Positions 6,230 to 13,560 of a stretch of 16,326 nucleotides of DNA are shown one piece after another. A program made the translations under genes and the position numbers. This DNA is from Cyclobacteriaceae bacterium (lineage in GTDB: Bacteria; Bacteroidota; Bacteroidia; Cytophagales; Cyclobacteriaceae). Numbering within the stretch: position 1 is the first letter of the stretch; each line of letters begins with the position of its first letter. The stretch is from the NCBI GenBank assembly GCA_029882675.1, contig JAOUKJ010000027.1, positions 1 to 16,326 on the forward strand, written 5' to 3'. A model generated the notes under the pieces. That model searched no databases and had not been told where the DNA came from. It saw only the letters and a list, made by a program, of their open reading frames with translations.

Positions 6230-6898
6230 ATGGGAAGAGGTATTTTACTGGGGTGTTTTTTATTACAATGGTTGTTGGGTTATGGTCAACAATCGTATGT
6301 TGGTTTCGGTATAGGGGGATATTTGTCCAATCAGTACAGGGATATAGAGCAAGCTATGATTAATTCAGGATTTAATGATCTGAGCCCGGGAATTTATAGT
6401 CTGAAGCCAGCTGAACATCCATTTTCAAAGTTGAATCCTTTCTGGAGCGTAGATATTTTACATTTCTTTTCGAGTAAAGGACTCGGATTTACATTTGCCC
6501 GATCAGGCGGTGGCGTCTCATATGGATATAATAATACCACAAACTCATATTTGTTTTTACATTATAGCTGTACTGTTGTAGGCGGTAGTTTTGCGGTGAT
6601 GCTGGGCAAAAGACATTTTGTGAGCATTGGTACCGGCCTGAATGTTTTACAATACGAAGAAGAAGCATCAAGTAGTACAGCACTTGGTTTTGATTTATTG
6701 CCGGGATTAATGATGAAATATATGGTCAATGTGGTGAATTGGCAGGGTTATTTTCTGGCCTTTAAATCTGATATACAGCTTATGCCAAAAACAATCATGG
6801 GTCCCTTTCGCTCTACCAGAAATAGCCCTGAATTTCTGGCGAGTGAAGTGCATTTTAGCCACATAGATATTGGTTTGTGCTTCGGGAAAAGGTTTTAG
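6230..6898 (+). CDS. Predicted outer-membrane beta-barrel protein, function unknown
   Basis: A 222-residue protein with an N-terminal signal peptide (hydrophobic residues 4-17, probable cleavage around GYGQ-Q near residue 20). The rest is rich in glycine, aromatic and alternating hydrophobic residues, as in small porin-like barrels: GFGIGGYLSNQY near the start, then GLGFTFARSGGGVSYGY, HFVSIGTGLNVLQY and a final strand HIDIGLCFGKRF ending in phenylalanine, the usual C-terminal residue of outer-membrane barrels. An LLGC sequence at residues 6-9 looks like a lipobox but is followed by more hydrophobic residues, so I do not call it a lipoprotein. It starts 25 bp after the TPR gene and probably shares its transcript. 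No specific family recognised. Confidence 0.75.
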   Translation: MGRGILLGCFLLQWLLGYGQQSYVGFGIGGYLSNQYRDIEQAMINSGFNDLSPGIYSLKPAEHPFSKLNPFWSVDILHFFSSKGLGFTFARSGGGVSYGYNNTTNSYLFLHYSCTVVGGSFAVMLGKRHFVSIGTGLNVLQYEEEASSSTALGFDLLPGLMMKYMVNVVNWQGYFLAFKSDIQLMPKTIMGPFRSTRNSPEFLASEVHFSHIDIGLCFGKRF

Positions 6899-6974
6899 TT
6901 TGAAGGCAGGCCACTCGGGTAAATGTGTGATTTGTTTTGCGATTATTCAAGCATAATTAAATAAATATAAAGCA

Positions 6975-7011
6975 TTTTTCACCACCTCCCGTGACGGGAG
7001 ATGGTGAAAAA
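6975..7011. terminator. Long hairpin between convergent genes
   Basis: ttttt-cacca (6975-6984) pairs with tggtg-aaaaa (7002-7011), one C-A mismatch follows, then ctcccg (6986-6991) pairs with cgggag (6995-7000) around a tga loop. It lies between the stops of the barrel gene (6898) and the Asp-box gene (7046), so it could end both transcripts. Each strand starts with U and ends with A, so it lacks the 3' U-run of a classical terminator. Confidence 0.55.
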
Positions 7012-7045
7012 AAGCTTCCTGAAATTTGTTAATGTCTGTTAAAAA

Positions 7046-10000
7046 CTATTTCAGTTGAACAGCATCCACCTTTGCCTCTTGTACTAAGGCGTTAAATTCA
7101 GGTATTTTTGATTCAAAGATCAGGTAAAGTTTATTGAGCGCTGAATCAATGGCTTCAATGATCTCATTTTTAAAAGCGATGGCCTGGTCAGTGGGCCTGA
7201 AATCACCCATATCAGTGAGTGAGTTTAGGTGCCCCAGTTTATTGTTTAGTCTGATGGGATAATTTAGTGGATCCTGGCTGCTGCGGTTTTTTGTTTGGTA
7301 GAGTGTTTCTTCTATTTCCTTTATCTCTGATAAAATTTCTTTTCCCGAAGCTGAAATTTTTTCCGTACCATCTGAATCTTTTACTCGTTCATTCACCGCA
7401 TTTATTTGTTTTCGTGTTTCCCGGATATTCGTGATGGCCTGATGTGTTTCTGTAAGTTTATCCCTTACCTCAATCATAAAGTCAAAATTAGCTTTCAAGT
7501 CTTCCAACGATGACGAACTTCGCGGGTCCTGAAGTATTTCAAATTCTTGTTCGGAGGTTTGCCCATGATATGTAAGCCTCACTTTATAGGTTCCCGGAAG
7601 TGCTTTGGGGCCGTTGAGTGAAGCCCACCAAAGTACCATGTCTTTGAAATCTTCGGCTTCAGGGTATCTCATATTCCACACGAATCTGTTAAATCCGGGC
7701 TTGATTGCTAAGGGTTTTTCTTTCTTGTCAGGTTTTGATGTATAACGCTGTATCAGTTTTCCATTATTCTCCAGAAAGTCTATTGTTACGGTGTCAGAAG
7801 CCGTTGTGTCTTTTAAATAAAAGTGGATCATAACTCCACCCGGGTGGTTGGTTCCGGCCGTACGTGAAGGAGTACCTGATCTTCCTTCCATTCGGTATGA
7901 AGGCATTGGTTTAAACAGATGGGAGGGTGCTTTTTCCGTATCGGGCGTAATCTGATGCAGCGGAGTGAGGTCATCAATGAGCCAGAAACTTCGTCCCTGT
8001 GTAGCCGCAATTAGATTATCATTTTTTATAGTCAGGTCTGTGATCGGAACGATGGGTAGGTTGAGTTGAAAAGGCTGCCAGTTTGCACCGTCATTAAAAC
8101 TCAGGTACATTCCTGATTCAGTACCTGCATATAATAAGCCTTTTCTTTGGGGGTCTGCTCTGACAACTCTTGTGAAGTGGTCTTTCGGAATTCCTCCGGT
8201 AATCTGTTGCCAGGTTTTTCCGTAATTGGTCGTTTTGTATAAATAAGGTTGATAGTCGCCCAGTTTATAGCGTGTGCCTGCAACATAAACTCCTCCTTTA
8301 ACAAAGGGATTAGCATCAATACTATTGATCATCATAAAATCAGGCATGTTGGGCGGAGTGACATTATTCCAGGTCTTTCCACCATCGTCACTCATATGTA
8401 TTAGGCCATCGTCTGATCCTGTCCAAAGCAGGTCTTTCTCATAAGGGGATTCAATCGCAGCGAAAATGGTGCAATAATATTCAACACTGGTGTTGTCTTT
8501 TGTAATTGGCCCACCTGAGGAACCCAATTTTTTGGGATCATTGGTCGTAAGGTCAGGGCTCATCAGCTCCCATGACTGACCTTCATTGTAGGTTACGTGC
8601 AGGTGGTTGGATGCCGTATAGAGTTTTTTCGGATCGTGCGGTGAAAAGAAAATAGGAAAATTCCATTGGAAGCGGAATTTAAATCCTTCTGCGCCGTGCC
8701 CCATCGGGTTGTCTGGCCACACGTTGATACCCCTGACTTCATTTGTTTGATGATTTATACGGGTAAGAAATCCATCGTAACTACCGCCATAAACGATATT
8801 GCTGTTACCGGGATGAACAGCCAGGTGGGCACTTTCTCCTCCGGCTGTGGGTTCCCAGTCACGTTCTCCGATCGATGCGCCATCGGTACGGTGAAGTATG
8901 CGTATGGTACTGTTATCCTGTTGAGCCCCATAAATGCGGTAAGGGAAATGGTTGTCGGTAGTCACCCTGTAAAATTGAGCTGTTGGCTGATTGTAATAGG
9001 TTGACCAGTTTACTCCGCCATCATACGATACCTGGGCTCCACCGTCATCGGCCATAATAAGCCGTTGGTTGTCTTCAGGAGCAATCCAGAGGTCATGGTG
9101 GTCGCCATGTGGAGCGTTACCTGATTTAAAGGTTTTTCCCCCGTCATTTGATACATGGTAGCTTACATTCAGAACATACACTTTATCAACGTCTTTACTA
9201 TCTGCATAGATGCGTGTATAGTACCATGCCCTTTGTCGTAGACTTCGGTCGCTATTGGTTTTTTCCCATGTTTCACCTCCATCATCTGAGCGGAATACGC
9301 CTCCATCCATATTTTCTATTATGGCAAATACACGGTTTGAGTTAGCCCTGGAGACTGATACTCCGGAAATACCCCAAACACCTGAAGGAAGACCCTTATT
9401 AGACGAAATGTTTTTCCAGGTTTCCCCACCATCTGTACTTTTCCACAATGCAGAACCTTCACCACCGCTTTCCAGACTATAGGGTGTTCTCCGTATTTTC
9501 CAGGTTGAGGCGAACATTATTCGTGGATTATTGGGATCCATAACCAGATCCACTGCTCCCGCATTCGCATTTGCAAATAACTTTTTCTGCCATGTTTTTC
9601 CACCATCTATCGACTTATATACTCCACGGTCATTAGCTGACTTATAGAGGTCGCCCAGCACGGCGGCATATACAATGTCGGGATTTTTGGGGTGGATAAC
9701 GATTCTTGGTATATGTCTGGAATTTTCAAGGCCTATATGCTCCCAGGATTTTCCGGCATCATCAGATTTATACATACCGTATCCATATGATACATTTCCC
9801 CTGACGGTCACTTCACCACCGCCGGCATAAATCACATTGTTGTCCCATTCACTCACGGCCACAGCACCTACAGAACCACCAAAAAAACCATCTGATATGT
9901 TTTCCCAGGAGTTACCCCCATCGTTAGTTTTCCAGACGCCTCCACCGGTAGCTCCAAAATAAAAAAGGTTGGGCTTGCCTGGAACACCAGTAACAGCGGC

Positions 10001-10180
10001 ACTTCTTCCCCCCCTGAATGGCCCGATGCTCCTCCATTCCATACCATCCCATACTTTAGGGCTATAGGCTTCCTTTTCGTTAGTAGCAGGTGTATCTTTT
10101 GATTTTTTTCGCTGGGAAAAGGATGTATTGATATTGTAGAAGAATACAATAATCAAGGTTAAAAGAACAATCTTCTTCAT
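7046..10180 (-). CDS. Secreted VPS10/sortilin-like Asp-box beta-propeller protein
   Basis: A 1044-residue protein with a clear signal peptide (residues 1-22, MKKIVLLTLIIVFFYNINTS, then FSQ). Residues about 45-770 form one or two large beta-propellers of the VPS10/sortilin and BNR-repeat type. I count about eleven Asp-box hairpins of the form S-x-D-x-G-x-T-W, for example TNDGGNSWENI, SIDGGKTWQKK, STDGGETWKNI, SDDGGETWEKT and SDDGGKTWNNV. A beta-sandwich-like segment (about 800-920) follows, with FVWNMRYPEAEDF and GTYKVRLTYHG, and then a long helical C-terminal part (about 930-1040). The overall form is common in Bacteroidota and often annotated as 'glycosyl hydrolase' or 'sortilin'. Asp-boxes are structural and no sialidase catalytic set is evident, so an enzymatic role is unproven. 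There is no type IX secretion C-terminal signal (it ends VDAVQLK), suggesting a periplasmic or outer-membrane-associated place. It is a monocistronic gene. Confidence 0.9.
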   Translation of the reverse strand: MKKIVLLTLIIVFFYNINTSFSQRKKSKDTPATNEKEAYSPKVWDGMEWRSIGPFRGGRSAAVTGVPGKPNLFYFGATGGGVWKTNDGGNSWENISDGFFGGSVGAVAVSEWDNNVIYAGGGEVTVRGNVSYGYGMYKSDDAGKSWEHIGLENSRHIPRIVIHPKNPDIVYAAVLGDLYKSANDRGVYKSIDGGKTWQKKLFANANAGAVDLVMDPNNPRIMFASTWKIRRTPYSLESGGEGSALWKSTDGGETWKNISSNKGLPSGVWGISGVSVSRANSNRVFAIIENMDGGVFRSDDGGETWEKTNSDRSLRQRAWYYTRIYADSKDVDKVYVLNVSYHVSNDGGKTFKSGNAPHGDHHDLWIAPEDNQRLIMADDGGAQVSYDGGVNWSTYYNQPTAQFYRVTTDNHFPYRIYGAQQDNSTIRILHRTDGASIGERDWEPTAGGESAHLAVHPGNSNIVYGGSYDGFLTRINHQTNEVRGINVWPDNPMGHGAEGFKFRFQWNFPIFFSPHDPKKLYTASNHLHVTYNEGQSWELMSPDLTTNDPKKLGSSGGPITKDNTSVEYYCTIFAAIESPYEKDLLWTGSDDGLIHMSDDGGKTWNNVTPPNMPDFMMINSIDANPFVKGGVYVAGTRYKLGDYQPYLYKTTNYGKTWQQITGGIPKDHFTRVVRADPQRKGLLYAGTESGMYLSFNDGANWQPFQLNLPIVPITDLTIKNDNLIAATQGRSFWLIDDLTPLHQITPDTEKAPSHLFKPMPSYRMEGRSGTPSRTAGTNHPGGVMIHFYLKDTTASDTVTIDFLENNGKLIQRYTSKPDKKEKPLAIKPGFNRFVWNMRYPEAEDFKDMVLWWASLNGPKALPGTYKVRLTYHGQTSEQEFEILQDPRSSSSLEDLKANFDFMIEVRDKLTETHQAITNIRETRKQINAVNERVKDSDGTEKISASGKEILSEIKEIEETLYQTKNRSSQDPLNYPIRLNNKLGHLNSLTDMGDFRPTDQAIAFKNEIIEAIDSALNKLYLIFESKIPEFNALVQEAKVDAVQLK

Positions 10181-10251
10181 ATTTATACAGATTAGGATAG
10201 GTAACTGGAATTCCAGGCCATAACGTGTGGTAATGCTATGTAAACAAAAAC

Positions 10252-10284
10252 AAAAAAAATGGCTTCACCAAAAGTGAAGCCATT
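10252..10284 (-). terminator. Intrinsic terminator of groES-groEL
   Basis: On the minus strand an 11-bp stem (10274-10284 with 10258-10268, loop 5 nt) is followed by a U-run from the eight A at 10252-10259, the last two of which also close the stem. It lies 26 bp after the groEL stop codon. Confidence 0.9.
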
Positions 10285-10310
10285 GAAATATATATATGAT
10301 AATAATTGAA

Positions 10311-11945
10311 TTACATCATACCGGGCATTCCGCCACCGGGAGGCATTCCGGCAGGAGCTCCTGAATGTTCTTCAGGCTCTTCTACAACCACAGCTTCAGT
10401 GGTAAGTAACAAACCAGAAATTGAAGATGCATTTTCCAAAGCAAGACGGGTCACTTTAGTGGGGTCAATTACACCAGCAGCAAACATGTTTTCATATTTG
10501 TTTTCGCGGGCGTTGTAACCGAAATCACCTTTGCCTTCTTTTACTTTTTGAACAATAACTGAACCTTCTTCTCCGGCATTTTCTACAATAGTTCTAAGGG
10601 GAGATTCCAGCGCAAGTCTGATGATGTTTACACCAGTTTCCTGATCGGGATTGTCAACAGCAACTTTGTCCAGTGTTTCAACAGCCCTTAAAAAAGCTAC
10701 ACCACCACCTGGAACAATACCTTCCTGAACGGCAGCTCTTGTAGCATGTAACGCATCATCCACACGATCTTTTTTCTCCTTCATTTCTACTTCAGTAGCG
10801 GCCCCAATATAAAGGATCGCAACACCACCAGATAATTTGGCCAGTCTTTCCTGAAGTTTTTCTTTATCATAGTCAGATGAAGTGCTCTCGATCTGAGCTT
10901 TGATTTGGTTGATACGTGCTTCAATATCGGTTTTTTCACCGGCACCATTGATAATTGTCGTGTTGTCTTTATCAATGTTCATCCGATCAGCAGTACCAAG
11001 GTCTTCCAGTGTAGCATTTTCAAGTCTGTATCCGCGCTCTTCTGAGATAACCTGACCGCCAGTAAGGATAGCTATATCTTCCAGCATAGCTTTTCTTCTG
11101 TCACCGAAGCCGGGAGCTTTTACAGCTGCTACTTTTAATGCACCTCTTATCTTGTTTACAACCAGCGTAGCCAGGGCTTCTCCATCAACATCTTCAGCAA
11201 TGATTACTAAGGGCTTTCCTGTTTGAGAAACAGTTTCCAGGATAGGCAGAAGTTCTTTCATTGCAGAAATCTTTTTATCATAGATCAGTATAAAAGGGCT
11301 GTCTAGATCTGCTTCCATCTTATCCGTATTTGTTACAAAATAAGGAGACAAGTAACCTCTGTCAAACTGCATACCTTCAACAGTTTTTACTTCAGTTTCT
11401 GTACCACGGGCTTCTTCAACAGTGATTACACCATCTTTGCCAACCTTATCCATCGCTTCGGCAATCATTTTGCCTATTTCAGGATCGTTGTTTGCTGAGA
11501 TTGTAGCTACCTGAGCAATTTCATTGGAATTAGAAATCGCTTTTGCCTGGGAGTGGAGGTGCTCTACTACATATGTAACAGCTTTATCAATACCTCTCTT
11601 CAGATCCATTGGATTAGCTCCTGCAGCTACGTTTTTAATACCGTGGCTAAAAATAGACTGGGCTAAAACAGTAGCAGTGGTGGTGCCATCACCAGCATCA
11701 TCAGCAGTTTTAGAGGCAACCTCTTTGACCAATTGAGCACCCATGTTTTCTAATGGATCGCTGAGTTCTATTTCTTTGGCAACTGATACACCGTCTTTGG
11801 TGACTGTAGGTGCACCAAATTTTTTATCCAGAATAACATTCCTTCCCTTTGGTCCCAGCGTAACTTTTACGGCATTTGATAATTTATCTACTCCTTTTTT
11901 AAGGCCATCGCGGGCATGAGTATCAAATAAAATTTTTTTTGACAT
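10311..11945 (-). CDS. groL: Chaperonin GroEL (60 kDa)
   Basis: The 544-residue length is typical of GroEL. It forms the double-ring ATP-driven folding chamber capped by GroES. Seen in sequence: LGPKGRNVILDKKFGAPTVTKDGV near the N-terminus (nucleotide-binding loop), then DDAGDGTTTATVLA with the catalytic aspartate, the apical domain core (LEDIAILTGGQVISEERG), and EEGIVPGGGVA-type equatorial motifs (VQEGIVPGGGVAFLRA). The flexible Gly/Met-rich tail PAGMPPGGGMPGMM is complete. The start MSKKILFDTHARDGLKKG is the standard Bacteroidota start. The gene lies 42 bp downstream of groES on the same strand and is followed by a strong terminator, so the two form the classical operon. No unusual residues noted. 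Confidence 0.99.
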   Translation of the reverse strand: MSKKILFDTHARDGLKKGVDKLSNAVKVTLGPKGRNVILDKKFGAPTVTKDGVSVAKEIELSDPLENMGAQLVKEVASKTADDAGDGTTTATVLAQSIFSHGIKNVAAGANPMDLKRGIDKAVTYVVEHLHSQAKAISNSNEIAQVATISANNDPEIGKMIAEAMDKVGKDGVITVEEARGTETEVKTVEGMQFDRGYLSPYFVTNTDKMEADLDSPFILIYDKKISAMKELLPILETVSQTGKPLVIIAEDVDGEALATLVVNKIRGALKVAAVKAPGFGDRRKAMLEDIAILTGGQVISEERGYRLENATLEDLGTADRMNIDKDNTTIINGAGEKTDIEARINQIKAQIESTSSDYDKEKLQERLAKLSGGVAILYIGAATEVEMKEKKDRVDDALHATRAAVQEGIVPGGGVAFLRAVETLDKVAVDNPDQETGVNIIRLALESPLRTIVENAGEEGSVIVQKVKEGKGDFGYNARENKYENMFAAGVIDPTKVTRLALENASSISGLLLTTEAVVVEEPEEHSGAPAGMPPGGGMPGMM

Positions 11946-11987
11946 TTTCTTTCCTTTTTTAGTTTAGTTAATGTTCAGCTTATCTGC

Positions 11988-12266
11988 TTAGATGATGGCA
12001 AAAATATCAGCCTCTCTCATGATGAGGTATTCTTTCCCTTCAAAAGTGAGTTCTGTACCAGCATACTTGCCGTATAAAACCGTATCACCTTCTTTTACTG
12101 TAAGGGGCTCATCTTTTTTGCCCTCCCCAACAGCTATTACAACCCCTTTCTGAGGCTTTTCTTTAGCGGTGTCGGGAATAATGATTCCTGAAGCAGTTTT
12201 TTCTTCAGCTGCAGCAGATTCTACCAGAACCCTGTCTGCAAGTGGTTTAATTTTTGGTTTAGACAT
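11988..12266 (-). CDS. groS: Co-chaperonin GroES (10 kDa)
   Basis: This 92-residue protein has the standard GroES sequence. KPLADRVLVE forms the first strand, EEKTASGIIIPDTAKEKPQ is the mobile loop that docks on GroEL, GVVIAVGEGK follows, and YGKYAGTELTFEGKEYLIMREADIFAII forms the base of the dome. It closes the GroEL chamber. It is the first gene of the groES-groEL operon. No CIRCE inverted repeat (TTAGCACTC-N9-GAGTGCTAA) is visible upstream, so HrcA control of the usual type is unlikely. A sigma-54-like element lies about 50 bp upstream of the start codon. Confidence 0.99.
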   Translation of the reverse strand: MSKPKIKPLADRVLVESAAAEEKTASGIIIPDTAKEKPQKGVVIAVGEGKKDEPLTVKEGDTVLYGKYAGTELTFEGKEYLIMREADIFAII

Positions 12267-12316
12267 TTTCTATTTAACGTTTTATAAATTTCGCAATGAT
12301 ATTATAAACGGCTTTT

Positions 12317-12333
12317 TGCATTTCTTGTGCCAA
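12317..12333 (-). promoter_or_regulatory. Sigma-54-like -24/-12 element upstream of groES
   Basis: On the minus strand the sequence is TTGGCACAAGAAATGCA. It has the invariant GG and GC exactly 10 bp apart and a perfect TTGGCAC -24 box. Compared with the consensus TGGCACG-N4-TTGC it differs at the G after CAC and the first T of the -12 box (ATGC). Transcription would start near 12306, giving a leader of about 40 nt. A weaker alternative, TATCATTG (7 of 8 of the housekeeping -7 box), lies nearer the gene without a well-spaced TTG. The window also encodes a sigma-54 activator. Confidence 0.45.
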
Positions 12334-12450
12334 AAATTAAATAGCCAATAAGTAAGACATATTTACAGGTTTTGCTTTTTTAATGACGGCAGTGTTTATG
12401 ACAACCTGACAATTTTGCATGTTTTTTTACTTGAAGTTGTTGTTTAAGGC

Positions 12451-12459
12451 TAAGTTTTG
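12451..12459 (+). promoter_or_regulatory. Possible -7 box before the 235-residue unknown gene
   Basis: TAAGTTTTG resembles TAnnTTTG with one extra T and lies 23 bp before the ATG at 12483. A TTG at 12431-12433 is 17 bp upstream, shorter than the usual spacing. Confidence 0.3.
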
Positions 12460-12482
12460 TATATTCTCAATTAAAAAAATGT

Positions 12483-13190
12483 ATGACAGGATTAAGTGCA
12501 GATTGGTTGACCAGGCGACCCGTAGATTTTGAACATAAAAAATACCTTTTGATGGCCTACATTAAAGAGGCTAATTGTTTCTTGAGAAAAGCTAAATTGT
12601 TCCCATTGTTATCCGATGTTTCTTGCAGGTTGAATGATTTACTCCAGGTGAAAAATTGTTCAGATAACATGACGGCTCATTTTACACGGGAAATTGAGGC
12701 TATTGATTTAGTTAATAAAAAGCTAGTTTATAAGGAACATGTAGTTCAGGAGACTATTCGGACAATAAAAGATACGATTAGGTTTGCCATTCCTCATTTT
12801 GAAAAAGTCAAGGCGGAAGGGGAGGATTTATGTCAGTTTGTAGCTGAGAATAGCTTGCTGGAGCCGATTGGGATGCTTCCTTTGTATATGAATGAAGGGT
12901 ATCTTATAATCAATGTGGCAAACAGCAGGAATGCAAATATCTATCAGTATTCGTTGGGCTTGTATCATGCTACTCTAAACAAACCCAGTATTAATTTGCG
13001 TTTGGTCGAGAGGTTGTACAAACCAGTGGTCTGTACTTTTGAATCAGTTAAACTGACAACGATTAAAAGAATATGTAAATGGCCAAACCCCGCCACATTT
13101 CTGTTTAGAACTTCTATAAAGTTTCCATATACGGAAACAGTCGTGCCTGTGGCCCGTGAGGTTCTGGCACAACATGTGAGTAATTATTAA
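12483..13190 (+). CDS. Conserved-type Bacteroidota protein of unknown function (235 residues)
   Basis: I do not assign a named family. The protein is soluble-looking, with no signal peptide or membrane helix. The first half is mostly helical (about residues 15-125), including PVDFEHKKYLLMAYIKEA and a segment EIEAIDLVNKKLVYKEHVVQETI that could form a coiled coil. The second half (about 125-235) is more strand-like: EPIGMLPLYMNEGYLIINVANSR, then NIYQYSLGLY, and PATFLFRTSIKFPYTETVVPVAREVLAQ. It is the only plus-strand gene in an otherwise minus-strand cluster, diverging from groES and convergent with secG. Its stop codon overlaps that of secG by four bases (13187-13190). A role next to protein folding or export is suggested only by position. 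Confidence 0.85.
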   Translation: MTGLSADWLTRRPVDFEHKKYLLMAYIKEANCFLRKAKLFPLLSDVSCRLNDLLQVKNCSDNMTAHFTREIEAIDLVNKKLVYKEHVVQETIRTIKDTIRFAIPHFEKVKAEGEDLCQFVAENSLLEPIGMLPLYMNEGYLIINVANSRNANIYQYSLGLYHATLNKPSINLRLVERLYKPVVCTFESVKLTTIKRICKWPNPATFLFRTSIKFPYTETVVPVAREVLAQHVSNY

Positions 13191-13555
13191 TTGGCCGAAT
13201 CTACAGGTATTTCCTGTACCGATCCATTATCTGCAGGGTTGAGTTGCTCCAGTCCGCTTTCATTCCCGAAATCAATTGCCGGGCCTTGTTCTTCTATGCG
13301 GTCTGAAAATTCATCTTCTGGTGCAGACTGACCTAGTTTGAGGTTTGTGCTCAACGTAAGAACCAGCATGGTAATGGCCAATCCCCAGGTGAGGCGCTCA
13401 AGTAAATCACCGGTTTTTTTTACGCCGATCATATTACTAGCCCCGGAACCTCCAAATTGGCTTGAAAGACCGCCTCCTTTTGAGTTTTGGGCTAAAATAA
13501 CAAGGATGAGCAGTGCTGCTACAAATAATATTAAACTGACTATGAGTATGTACAT
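13187..13555 (-). CDS. secG: Preprotein translocase subunit SecG
   Basis: A 122-residue inner-membrane protein of the SecYEG export channel. Two membrane helices are present, about residues 3-22 (ILIVSLILFVAALLILVILA) and 54-71 (LTWGLAITMLVLTLST). Between them is the family signature NSKGGGLSSQFGGSGASNMIGVKKTGDLLERLTW. Residues 75-122 form a long acidic, proline/asparagine-containing tail without predicted structure, extending beyond the core of the family, as often seen in Bacteroidota. It begins 5 bp after the stop codon of the K/E-rich protein gene, so translation is likely coupled. No terminator is visible after it; transcription would continue antisense into the 235-residue unknown gene. 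Confidence 0.95.
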   Translation of the reverse strand: MYILIVSLILFVAALLILVILAQNSKGGGLSSQFGGSGASNMIGVKKTGDLLERLTWGLAITMLVLTLSTNLKLGQSAPEDEFSDRIEEQGPAIDFGNESGLEQLNPADNGSVQEIPVDSAN

Positions 13556-13560
13556 GAAAC

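Noticed and set aside
8666..9482. Plus-strand open frames opposite the Asp-box gene
   Set aside because: They are antisense shadows of a well-supported gene; their peptides show no family features and no start signals.
12267..12482. CIRCE/HrcA operator upstream of groES
   Set aside because: No TTAGCACTC-N9-GAGTGCTAA or near match is seen on either strand.
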